Part shown: positions 8,654-17,436 of the stretch, one piece after another
How positions within the stretch are numbered: the first letter of the stretch is position 1
Layout: each line of letters starts with the position of its first letter
Program-made: the position numbers and the translations under genes
The notes under the pieces: generated by a model
What the model saw: the letters and a program-made list of their open reading frames with translations, nothing else
Told to the model about the DNA's origin: nothing
The model's database searches: none
DNA from: Medakamo hakoo
Lineage: Eukaryota; Chlorophyta; Trebouxiophyceae; Coccomyxaceae
Length of the DNA: 64,000 nt
NCBI GenBank assembly: GCA_026636295.1
Contig: CP089450.1
Span: 124,001 to 188,000, forward strand
Direction of reading: 5' to 3'

Positions 8654-11215
8654 CTACGCCGGCACGGGCGGCGGCGGCGGCGCCCGCGATGCACCAGCAG
8701 ACCGGCCACGGCCGCGACCGCCGCGCCCACCACCGCGGCCGCCGCGCCCGCGCCCTCCACCTCCACGCCCACCACCACCACCGCCCACGCCCAGCACGGG
8801 CGGCGACGCCTCGCGCCGGTCGACCGCGGGCGAGGAGCCGGGAGGTGAGGGCGTGGACGGCCCGGCAGTCGCGCCGGGCGGGCGCGGCGGCTTGAATAGA
8901 GGTGGGGGTGGTGGCGGGGTGGCGGCCGGCGGCGGAGGCGCGTCGCCGCCAGCAGCCGCGGCCGCCGCAGCAGCAGCCTTTTCAGCCCGGCGCACGCGAG
9001 AGGGCGGGCGCTTGCGACGCGGGCCGGCGGGAACGGCGGGCTCGGCGGGCGCATCGCCTGCCGGCGGCGGCGGCTGGGCGGGCTCGACTGCCGGCGGGCG
9101 TGGAGGCGGCGGCGGCGCCGCAGCGGGCGTCGCAGCGACGGCCCCCCCCGGCACGGCCGGCGCGGGGTCCCGCGCCGGCCCGCGCCCACCACCGCGCCCA
9201 CCACGGCCGCGGCCGCGGTCGCCGCGGCCACGCCCACCGCGGCCGCCGTCGTCAGAGGACGCGGCACCACGGCCGCGCCCACCGCGGCCGTGGGTCGACG
9301 CGGGGCGGGCGGGCAGCGCGGGCTGCTGCACGGCCACCCCTCCTTCCGCGGGCGGCGACGGTTCGGGCTCGGCCTTGGGCTCCTCGACCTCCTCAGCCGG
9401 CGACGCCGCCGACCCGGCCCGCACGGCACGGGCCGACTTGGGCGCGACCGTCTCCCACTCGTCGTCCTCGCCGCCGCCGCCGCCGCCGCCGACGCTGTCT
9501 TCCACCGCCGCCGATACTTCGGCCGCTTCGGCCGCGGCCGCCACTTCGGCCGCCGTCGCGGCGGCAGCAGCTTGTAAAGCACAGACTTCGGCACCGGCCG
9601 CCGCCGCCGCCGCTTGGGCCAGCACGCCCGCGCGGCGCGCCCACCCGTCCCGCCGCCACGCCTCGGTCGGCGCGTCCAGCGGGCGGACGACGGAGACGGA
9701 ATGGGGCGGCGGGCCTCCCGGGTGGGCGTCCCCGCCCTTCGCCAGGGCGGGCGGCAGCTTGTGCGGCGCCTGGCCCCCGGCGTCTGGACCGGCGCCAGCA
9801 GCGGGCGGCGGCAGGGCGTCGACGACCAGCACCGTTATGTCGTCGCGGTTGCCGCGCGCGCGGTGCGCCCAGGCGACCAGCTCGCCCGCCGCCCTGCCCG
9901 CCGGCATGCCGCGGACGCGGTGGGCGACGGCCTTGGGCCCCGCCGCGTCCCACAGGCCGTCGGACGCGATGATGAGGCGGGCGCCGCGCGGCGGCAGGGT
10001 GACCAGCCGGACTTCGGGCGTCGCGGTGACGGCCGGCCCCGCCTCCAGGTCGCCGATCGTGCGGGCCATGGCCAGGCCGCCCGGCCAGACGCGGACGGGC
10101 CCGGCGGGGACGCCCTCCACCGCGGCTGGGCCGACGTCTGACCCCGCCGCCCGCACGCGCGCGCACTCCGCCGGGTTGCCGTCCAGGCGGTGGTTGCCCG
10201 ACACCTGGACCACCTCGGACCCCGTGTCCAGCACCGCGACGGAGTCGCCCACGTTGGCGACGACGGCGTGCCAGCCGACCAGGGCCGCCGCGGTGGCGGT
10301 GGTGCCGGAGGGGGCGTTGGTCGAGGCCAGGGCGGCGTGCAGGTCTTCGAACGCGGACGCCAGGGCGGAGGGGAGGGCCGCCACGGCTGCGTCTTCCGCG
10401 GCCCAGGCGGCCGAGGCCGCTTGGGCGGCCGCCTCCGCCGCGGACGCCAGGAGCGCTGTGCACGCGTCGTCGCCCACCGCGCCCAGCTGTGCTGCCGCAC
10501 TCGCTGCGGCGGCCTGGACGGCGTCGGCCAGGGCGTCGGCGTGCGGCAGGGACTCGCCGCACGCCCGCCGGCGGGGCGAGGCCAGGCCGGGCGAGGGGGG
10601 CGGTCCGTCGCCGCCGCCCCCTTCCAGGCGGGACACCAGCGTGGGGACCAGGTGCCTCGACGCATGCGTGGCGGCTTGCTTGCCGCCGTGGCCGTCGAAG
10701 ACGCCGAAGACGTGCAGGGCGACGGGGCCTGAGGTTTGGTGTGGAGGGTGGTGGAAGGAGGGTTTGATGCGTGGAGAGAAAAAGCGGGAGCGCGAGAGAG
10801 AAGCGGGCGGAAAAAACGCTCCGCACGACCCGCGCCACGGTTCCGACACCGCATAAAACTCCAGGACAGCATATGTCACTGACCGTGCCGGCCGCCCAGG
10901 TGGGTTCATTGGAGCGGCGGGGGGGCGGAGGTGGCACATGCGGCCGTCCAAAGGCCACGTCGGCGCGGGGAAGAGGGCAAATGGGGTTGGCACGAAAAAA
11001 ACGTAGACACACTCACCTTCCCGCAGCACCGCTCGCACATCGGGCTGTGCTGCTAGCGTGTCCTCCCCCTTCAACACGGATTTAGACGAGGCGTGGCGCA
11101 GTGGAGGGTTGAGGGTGGAGGCAGCCGACGCGACGACGAGCGGTGGCGGGGCTTGTTTTTCGTCGTTGTGCGTGTGTATGGACGGCGCGGCGGGGCCGCC
11201 TCGGCTTTTGCCCAT
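8654..11215 (-). CDS. PP2C-family Ser/Thr phosphatase with a long RG-rich C-terminal tail
   Basis: Two exons, 11017-11215 and 8654-10728, joined in phase (GT-AG), encode 757 residues. Exon 1 supplies the KGED motif typical of plant PP2Cs (SVLKGEDTLAAQPD). Exon 2 opens with FGVFDGHGG, which binds the metal ions. Further PP2C motifs are VVANVGDSVAVL, LAMARTIGD, RLIIASDGLWD and GNRDDITVLVVD, so the Mn/Mg-binding aspartates are present. The catalytic domain ends near residue 360. The remaining half is low complexity: Ala-rich helices, an acidic patch with DDEWETV, then two RG/RGG-rich segments separated by a basic KRPPSRVRRAEK patch. Such a tail is not usual in PP2Cs and suggests RNA binding or arginine methylation. 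The gene diverges from GH9-A across 198 bases. The phosphatase call is firm; the role of the tail is unknown. Confidence 0.85.
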   Translation of the reverse strand: MGKSRGGPAAPSIHTHNDEKQAPPPLVVASAASTLNPPLRHASSKSVLKGEDTLAAQPDVRAVLREGECVYVFFVPTPFALFPAPTWPLDGRMCHLRPPAAPMNPPGRPARSVTYAVLEFYAVSEPWRGSCGAFFPPASLSRSRFFSPRIKPSFHHPPHQTSGPVALHVFGVFDGHGGKQAATHASRHLVPTLVSRLEGGGGDGPPPSPGLASPRRRACGESLPHADALADAVQAAAASAAAQLGAVGDDACTALLASAAEAAAQAASAAWAAEDAAVAALPSALASAFEDLHAALASTNAPSGTTATAAALVGWHAVVANVGDSVAVLDTGSEVVQVSGNHRLDGNPAECARVRAAGSDVGPAAVEGVPAGPVRVWPGGLAMARTIGDLEAGPAVTATPEVRLVTLPPRGARLIIASDGLWDAAGPKAVAHRVRGMPAGRAAGELVAWAHRARGNRDDITVLVVDALPPPAAGAGPDAGGQAPHKLPPALAKGGDAHPGGPPPHSVSVVRPLDAPTEAWRRDGWARRAGVLAQAAAAAAGAEVCALQAAAAATAAEVAAAAEAAEVSAAVEDSVGGGGGGGEDDEWETVAPKSARAVRAGSAASPAEEVEEPKAEPEPSPPAEGGVAVQQPALPARPASTHGRGGRGRGAASSDDGGRGGRGRGDRGRGRGGRGGGRGPARDPAPAVPGGAVAATPAAAPPPPPRPPAVEPAQPPPPAGDAPAEPAVPAGPRRKRPPSRVRRAEKAAAAAAAAAGGDAPPPPAATPPPPPPLFKPPRPPGATAGPSTPSPPGSSPAVDRREASPPVLGVGGGGGGRGGGGRGRGGRGGGRGGRGRGRSAGASRAPPPPPVPA

Positions 11216-11413
11216 TGTGGCGGGTGGGGCGCGTCACGCGCGCGTGTCGGGCGGGCGGCGGGAGTGTGCGCGGAATCGCGCAGGCGAACGGTGTTCTGTG
11301 TGTGTCTGTGGAACGGAGCAATGACGGGTCGAGCGTTGGTGTGTGCGACCTGGCGCGCCGCCTCTGGTGCGTTTTCACACCGCCGGCCCCCTTTCCTCCG
11401 CGCTTCGTGCACC

Positions 11414-13907
11414 ATGGCGCCGCCCCTGGCGACGGCCCTGGCGGCCGCCGTCGCGCTGCTGACGACTGCCAGTGCTGCAGCAGCACCCGCCCAAGCCGTC
11501 CCCCAGCCCGCGGCCGCCACCGCGCCCTCCCCCCCCACGCCGCTGCGCGCCTGGGCCGCCGGCCGCCCGACCTTTCCACTCGCCTCGGCCGAAGAGGGCG
11601 CGGCCGTCAAGTTCTTCGAGGGCGCCAAACCCCCGCTGAACTTGCCTAAAGAGGACCTGACGCATGAGCCCCTGGATTTAAACTACACTGCACCACCGGT
11701 GGCGACCGTGCCGTGGACCGTGGCGGGCCCGCCGCGTCGGCCAGGGGTGGTGGAGACGGCCGCGGCGGGCGACAATGGTGGCGCCGCCGCCGCGGCCTCC
11801 CACCAGCTGGAGGCCTGGTACAAGGAAGTCAGGAACCTTTCATACCCCGTCGTCGCCCCGCCTGCGATTCGGCGGGACGCTGAGCGGGCGCGCGCCGCGT
11901 GGGCGGAGGCGACGAGTGCATTGGACGACGGCGCCGTCGAGGGCAGCGGCGCCAACGCGACGGCGCCGTCGCTGCCGCCGCCGGAGGCAACGCTGCCGCC
12001 CGTGCCCTCCAACACCACGGGTGAAGAGGGTGAAGGGGTGCTAGTCGACAGTGAGTGAAGAGTGGGGAAAGGCGTTGCCCTGGCGGCGGCGTGAGGGGAT
12101 GAAAACTGGCCTTTTTTGAAGGCCGCGGCGGCGACAGCTGCGTCCGGCCCTCGACGGCGGCGCGCTCCCCCCAACTCAACCACCCACCCACCCACCCACC
12201 AACAGAATACGACTACGCGTCCGTCCTGGCGCTCGCCCTGCGCTTCTTTGACATGCAGCGGTCCGGCGACTTGCCGGCAGACTTCCCCGTGAGCTGGCGG
12301 GGCGACTCGTTCGTCAGGGACGCGGCGTCGTACGGTGGCCAGCCCCACAGCGTCGTCGGCGGGTTCCACGACGCGGGCGACCACTTGAAGCTGCACTTGC
12401 CGCTGGGGTGGTCGCTGTCCAACCTGGCCTTTGCCATGACCACTTTCCCGGCCGCCTTCCCCGCCGGCAGCGCGGCGTTCGCCGCGGCCGCCGCCACGCT
12501 GCAGTGGGGCGCGGCTTACCTGATGAAATGCAACCTGGGGGGCGGGCGGTTTGTCGCGATGGTGGGCAGCGAAGCGTCCGACCACTCGTACTGGGGCCGC
12601 CCCGAAGACGCGCACATGGACCGCCCCGTCTTGGTGGTCGACGGCCCGGCGGGCAAACCCGGGTCGGACGTCGTGGGCCAAGCCGTCGCCAGCCTGGCCG
12701 CGACGGCGGTCGTGCTGAAGAAGGCCGACCCGGCTTTCGCGGCCGAGTGCGTCGCGGCGGCGCGCGAGCTGTATGGCTTGGCGACGACGTATGAGGGGTA
12801 CTATTCTCGGTCGTTGCCCGTTGGCAGCATGTGCGTTGATTTTTTGGTGGGCGTGCCCTCTTTTTGCTCCCATCCCCAGGCCGCGCGCGCTGTGCCCTTT
12901 TTTTTTTGAACCTTCACCCGTGTTGTTTCCATCCCAACGCAGGTACCCGTCCGCCTCCTACCTGGACGACCTGGCCTGGGCCGCCGCCTGGATGGGGCGG
13001 GCGACGGGCGACGCCTGGTTCACCCAGCGCGCGCGTTTCTACTGGGGCCGGGCGGGCGCGGAGCACCCCGGCCTGGCGGCGTCCGTCCAAAACGCCTGGT
13101 CCGACGCGTACGCCGGCGCCGCGGTGCTGCTGGCGTCCGACACGGGGGGGGCCGAGTACTCGGCCTACCTGTGGCGGTTTTGCGAGACGCACTTGCAGGG
13201 CGCGTGGCCCGTGTCCTTCACGCCGGCCGGCCTGTCGTACAGGTGAGTGAGGAGGAGGAGCCCGGGTCGGTTTTTTTTTTTCTTTTTTCCTGCAGGCCCG
13301 CTCTCCGCCGCCCCCTCTTCCCTCACCTCCTCCCCGCCGCGCGCACACCCCCCTTTCCACCACCTCCAAAAAAAAAAATAGACACCAGTGGGGCTCGCTC
13401 AGGGTCAGCACCGGCGCGTCGACGATCATTGCCGCGTTCGGGAGTCTGTTGGCGCACACAGACCCCGTCACCGCACGCAAGTACGCGTGCTTTGCCCGCG
13501 GCCAGGTCCGCTACGCGTTGGGGGACACGGGCCGGTCGTTCGTCGTCGGGTACGGCGCCAACCCGCCGGTGCGCGCCCACCACCGCGCCGCGTCGTGCCC
13601 GCCCTTCCTGCCCGGCACGGCGGGGCGGGGCACCCCGCCCTGCGACGCCAAGGCCGCCTTCAACTCGCACGCGCCCAACCCCAACGTGTTGAGCGGCGCC
13701 CTGGTCGGCGGCCCCTCGTCCGGCGACGCGTACGAGGACAGGCGGGACGACTACGTCCGCAACGAGGTGGCCCTGGATTACCAGGCGTCGTTTGTGGGGG
13801 CGCTGGCCGCCGTCGTGTCCGCGTCCGACGCCAACGCCGGCGAGACGTGGGCGAGCTGCCTGTCCGCCTTTGGGTCGCTGCGGCCGATCAAGCGCGTGGT
13901 TGTTTGA
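11414..13907 (+). CDS. Glycoside hydrolase family 9 endoglucanase, copy A
   Basis: Four exons, 11414-12050, 12206-12830, 12943-13242 and 13382-13907, encode 695 residues. Acceptors are CAG, CAG, CAG then TAG, the last chosen because it restores SYRHQWGSLR. It begins with a signal peptide (MAPPLATALAAAVALLTTAS), so it is probably secreted. About 190 residues without a known domain follow, then the GH9 (alpha/alpha)6 domain from YDYASVLALALRFFD. The catalytic aspartates lie in GGFHDAGDHLKL (about residue 267). The conserved His/Arg segment is VGYGANPPVRAHHRAASC, and the acid Glu is in VRNEVALDYQASF (about residue 648). The expected reaction is hydrolysis of beta-1,4-glucan. There is no carbohydrate-binding module and no membrane anchor after the signal peptide. 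A tandem paralogue follows 466 bases downstream. An upstream in-frame ATG at 11321 would bury the signal peptide, so 11414 is preferred. Confidence 0.9.
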
Positions 13908-14373
13908 GGGGGGGGGGGGACCGCCGTCCCCCGCCCGGGCGGGGGGACGGCGGTCCGTCCGCCCTTCGTTTCTTTTTTTGCTGCGTCGTTCACGGTCTCC
14001 CCTTGTTCGAAGGGAGAGAGCGCCGACGACGAAGGCGCTCACGCCATCCGTTTCCTTTCTCTCCGGGTCGTTTTCCTTTACTTTCCATTCCTGTCCAGTC
14101 TCCTCTATTTTCTCTAAGTATCTTTTCACTCGACCGCGCGCGCGCATGCGCCCTGTTCAGAGCTGCTGCTGCTGTCGCTGGCCAGTTGCACACGTTTTCC
14201 CATGTAAGTAAGTATCGCGAAGTCGCGAGGGATGGAAAAGGAAAGCTGTAACACCGCGGGCCGCGCGGGGTGGGGCCGGGACCCCGCGCGCCCCCCACAC
14301 ACCCTCAAACCTTGGACGAGCCGTTTCCAGGCGGGCCGCGGAAGGGCGCCCGCCACGCCCGCACACTCGCCAA
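13908..14373. other. Intergenic region between the tandem GH9 genes
   Basis: It begins with a long hairpin just after the GH9-A stop. A region of visibly lower G+C (about 13990-14250) follows, with CT-rich tracts and a repeated GTAAGTAAGTAT-like string near 14203-14215. It should contain the 3' end of copy A and the promoter and leader of copy B. The GTAAGT string could be a donor of a 5'-UTR intron. I see no coding frame. Confidence 0.5.
13918..13956. repeat. 19-bp hairpin immediately after the GH9-A stop
   Basis: GGACCGCCGTCCCCCGCCC is followed directly by its complement GGGCGGGGGGACGGCGGTCC, with a single-base bulge. The stem is centred on CCCGGG at 13934-13939. In RNA this would be a very stable stem starting about 10 bases after the stop codon, so it could affect 3' end formation or mRNA stability. 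Confidence 0.85.
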
Positions 14374-16729
14374 ATGCTGCCTAGGATAGCGCTCCTCCTG
14401 GGGCTCCTGGCCGCCGCGGCCGCCGCCCCACGCGCCCGGCCCGCCGGCCGTGGCGGCCTGCTGCCGGCTGGCCGGCCAGCCTTCTCCGGCGCAAAACCGC
14501 CGCGCGGCCTGCCTCCCGAGCCGCTCGCCTTTGCGCCCCTGGACCTAAGCAAGCGCGCCGCTCGTTCAGCTGGTCCCAAACCCTTCGTCTCCAATTCGCC
14601 CGAAGCGGCGTGGGTGGCCCGGCCGGAGCGTGGGGAGCTGGGCCTGGACGTGGCGAGCAGCGAGCGGAATGTGTCGGACGAGGTGCGGGCTGCCGCCATG
14701 CTGGCCGTCGCGGAAGTCGAGGCGGAAGCGGCAGGCGCACTGCGACCTCCTGGTGGCGTTGGCTTGGGCGTGAGGACGAACCTCCTCCGTCCAGGAGGAG
14801 GTGGGCAGTGCCCGCGGCGCCGGGATGACGGTGCGTTGTGTGTGTTTGCGGCGACGCATGCCGTGCCGCCACGCTCCGTGCCAACCCCCGCGCCCCCTCA
14901 CAACCTCCTGCCCGCCCCACTCTCACTCACTCTCCCTCTCTCCTGGCACACAGGCTACCCGTACCCGGACGTCCTCCGCCTCGCCCTGGACTTCTACCAC
15001 GCCCAGCGCCTCGGCCCCCTCCCACCCGACGACCCGTACGCCGTCCCCTGGCGGGCGTCCTCCCTCCCCTCCGACCCGTTCCCGGCCCACGCCGACGCGG
15101 GCGACCACCTCGTCCTCCTCTTCCCGTACGGCCAGACGCTGTCCATGCTCGGGTGGGCGTTCCTGCCCGAGAATTTCAGGGCCGGCTTCGACGCGGCGCC
15201 GGGCGCGGCCGACTCCCTGCGGGCGACGCTGCGCTGGGGCGCGGAAGCGATCGCGGCGGCGCACGCGGCCGGCCCGCTCCGCTACATCGTGCAAGTCGGC
15301 GACGAGCACGTCGACCACGACAACTGGTCCCGGCCGGAGGACCTGTCGGTCGGGCACGGCCTGCCACGCCCGGTCCTGGAACTGGACGGCGCGGCCGGGA
15401 AAAACGGGAGCGACGCCGCGGCGGAAGGGGTGGCCGCCCTGGCCGCCGCCTCGCTCGCCTGGCGTGGCGTGGACGACGCCTTTGCTGACCGGGCCGCGCA
15501 CGCCGCGGAGTCCCTGTACGCGTTTGCGACCCGGTATGAAGGCTACTTTTCGGACGCCCTGCCTGTGGGAGACATGTACCCCTCTTCGTCTTACCTGGAC
15601 GATTTGACGTGGGCGAGCGCGTGGATGGCCCGCCTGGAAGCGGACCGTGCAGGCACCGGGCGCGGGAACGCCTCCTCGACGGCCGCGGCGGCGCGGGCGG
15701 CGACCTACCTGTCCGCGGCGTCCTCGTACTATGACCGCCTGGCGCGGGAAGAGCCGCTGGCGCTGCTGTCCCGGGAACAGTCGTGGAGTGTGACGACGCC
15801 CGCCGCGGCGGCCATGCTGGCAGGCCTGGCCGGCGACCCGGCCCCCTTCTCCGCTTTTGCGTTCCTCGCGGTCGAGACGCACGTGCAAGGCGCCGAGCCG
15901 GCGGCCTACACCCCCGCCGGCCTCGTGTACAGGAACAAGTGGGGGTCGCTGCGCAACGCCATGAACCCGGCGCTCGTCGCGGCGGTGTACGGGCGCCTGC
16001 TGCGGTCGTGGGCGGCGGCGGACGCGGGCGAGGGCGGCGGCGCCGGCGGACGCGGACGCGGGGGTGGCGCCACCGGCTCCGCGGCCGGTGGCGGCACCGT
16101 GTCGTCGTCCAGCCTGGGCGCCAATGTCACGGCCGCCGCCGCCGCCGCCGCGCCCGCCCCGCGACCGTCCCCGCCCTCCCCGACCGACCAGCTGGGTCGC
16201 CTCTACCTCTGCTGGGCGCGCGGCCAGGCGCGCTACGCGCTGGGCGACGCGGGCCGGTCGTTCGTCGTCGGGTGGGGTCACAACCCGCCGACGCACGTCC
16301 ACCACCGGGCGGCGTCGTGCCGGACGGAGACCGGCGGCCCCGGGTCCAATGACCCGGTGTGCGACGCCCGGGATTTCGCGTCGCCCGAGCCCAACCCGCA
16401 GGTGCACGCCGGCGCCCTGACGGGCGGGCCGGACGCGTTGGACCGCTACAGCGACGCGCGCGGCGATTACGTGGGCAATGAGGTCGCGCTCGACTACAAC
16501 GCCGCGTTTGTGGGCGTGCTGGCGATGTTGAGGTGCGGTGGGGGGAGGGGGGCGGGTGGGGGGGGACGGCCCGCTGCGCGCTAACCCTGACCCTACACGT
16601 CGCGCGCGCGCTCACGCGCTCCCCCCTCCTCCCCCGCCCCCAAACAGCCAAGAAACCGACGACACGTGGGACGACTGCCTGCGCGACTTTCCGAACGACT
16701 TGAGGCCCATTGTGAAAGTGTTTTTTTGA
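14374..16729 (+). CDS. Glycoside hydrolase family 9 endoglucanase, copy B
   Basis: Three exons, 14374-14830, 14954-16532 and 16648-16729, encode 705 residues. A short signal peptide (MLPRIALLLGLLAAAAAAP) is followed by an extension of about 130 residues that shares GAKPP...LP...PLDL with copy A. The GH9 domain then starts at YPYPDVLRLALDFYHAQ. Catalytic aspartates are in AHADAGDHLVLLFPYG (about residue 200), the conserved VGWGHNPPTHVHHRAASC follows, and the acid Glu is in YVGNEVALDYNAAFVG (about residue 661). A Gly/Ala/Ser-rich insertion of about 60 residues (16017-16170) sits in the catalytic domain before LGRLYLCWARGQARY. The product should be an exported beta-1,4-glucanase. Its first intron matches copy A in position and phase, while the others differ, so the duplication is not recent. 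Confidence 0.9.
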
Positions 16730-16935
16730 GGGGGAATTTTCTTGGTGTAGTTTTGAATTTGTTGCAGGCTGGGGGGGCCCCGTTGAAAGACGCACGGACT
16801 GGATGGAGGGGGGGTGGTCGGTGCGCCGTCGGCCTCGACACTCCTGACTTGCACGTCCAAGCTTTCCTCGCCTCCGGGCGTGGGACGCGCGCCCACGAAA
16901 CTTGCGACTCACGCCTGGCCGCACCCCCGTGCCTG

Positions 16936-17358
16936 ATGCGCGGTCCTCTGCGCTCAGCGCCGAGGATACGCACGCCCCGCACTCCACGCCGCACCACCGC
17001 GGCGATGGCCGAAAGCAATCCGCCGCCGCCGCACCACCCCGCACGTCCGCCTGCGGCCGCGGCCGGCCGGCCCACACCCACACCCACCCTCCGCACCTGC
17101 CGTCGCTGCCACGCCCGCTTCGATCCACAGGCGAACACGCCGACCTCCTGCCGGTATCACCCCGCCATCTTCACGGGCGGCGAAATCGCAAAGGCGACCG
17201 GCTTCTTGCAGGCCGCGGCCGGCCCGCAACACTCGCTCAAAGCCACGCTGGGGCGGACGGGCCTGCTCCGCTTCTGGGACTGCTGCGGCAGCGAAGACCC
17301 GGACGCGCCCGGGTGCGAGTGCGGGCGGCACGTGACGTACGACGACGGCGAGGAGTGA
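16936..17358 (+). CDS. Small Cys/His-rich protein, CHORD-like, possibly organelle-targeted
   Basis: Single exon of 140 residues. The first 23 residues are rich in Arg, Pro, Thr and Ser and lack acids (MRGPLRSAPRIRTPRTPRR), like a transit peptide. An internal ATG at 17005 would remove them. After a Pro-rich linker the conserved-looking core reads LRTCRRCHARFDP, SCRYHPAIFTGGE, RFWDCCGSEDPDAPGC and GRHVTYDDGEE. The spacing of Cys and His (CxxC, CxxHP, WxCCG, GCxCGxH) resembles CHORD-type zinc-binding domains, although the family assignment is by eye only. It lies between GH9-B and the 3' end of the IBR3-like gene. Zinc binding is inferred; the biological role is unknown. Confidence 0.6.
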   Translation: MRGPLRSAPRIRTPRTPRRTTAAMAESNPPPPHHPARPPAAAAGRPTPTPTLRTCRRCHARFDPQANTPTSCRYHPAIFTGGEIAKATGFLQAAAGPQHSLKATLGRTGLLRFWDCCGSEDPDAPGCECGRHVTYDDGEE

Positions 17359-17436
17359 ACAGAGAGAGGTTTTTGTAGCGCAGAGACAGGCTTCCTTTTT
17401 CCCCACCTGTCCACCCACACGTGCATTTTTTTGACT

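Noticed and set aside
9180-9290. Regular GC-rich repeats as a CRISPR-like or satellite array
   Set aside because: They are codons of the RG-rich PP2C tail, irregular in length and without spacers.
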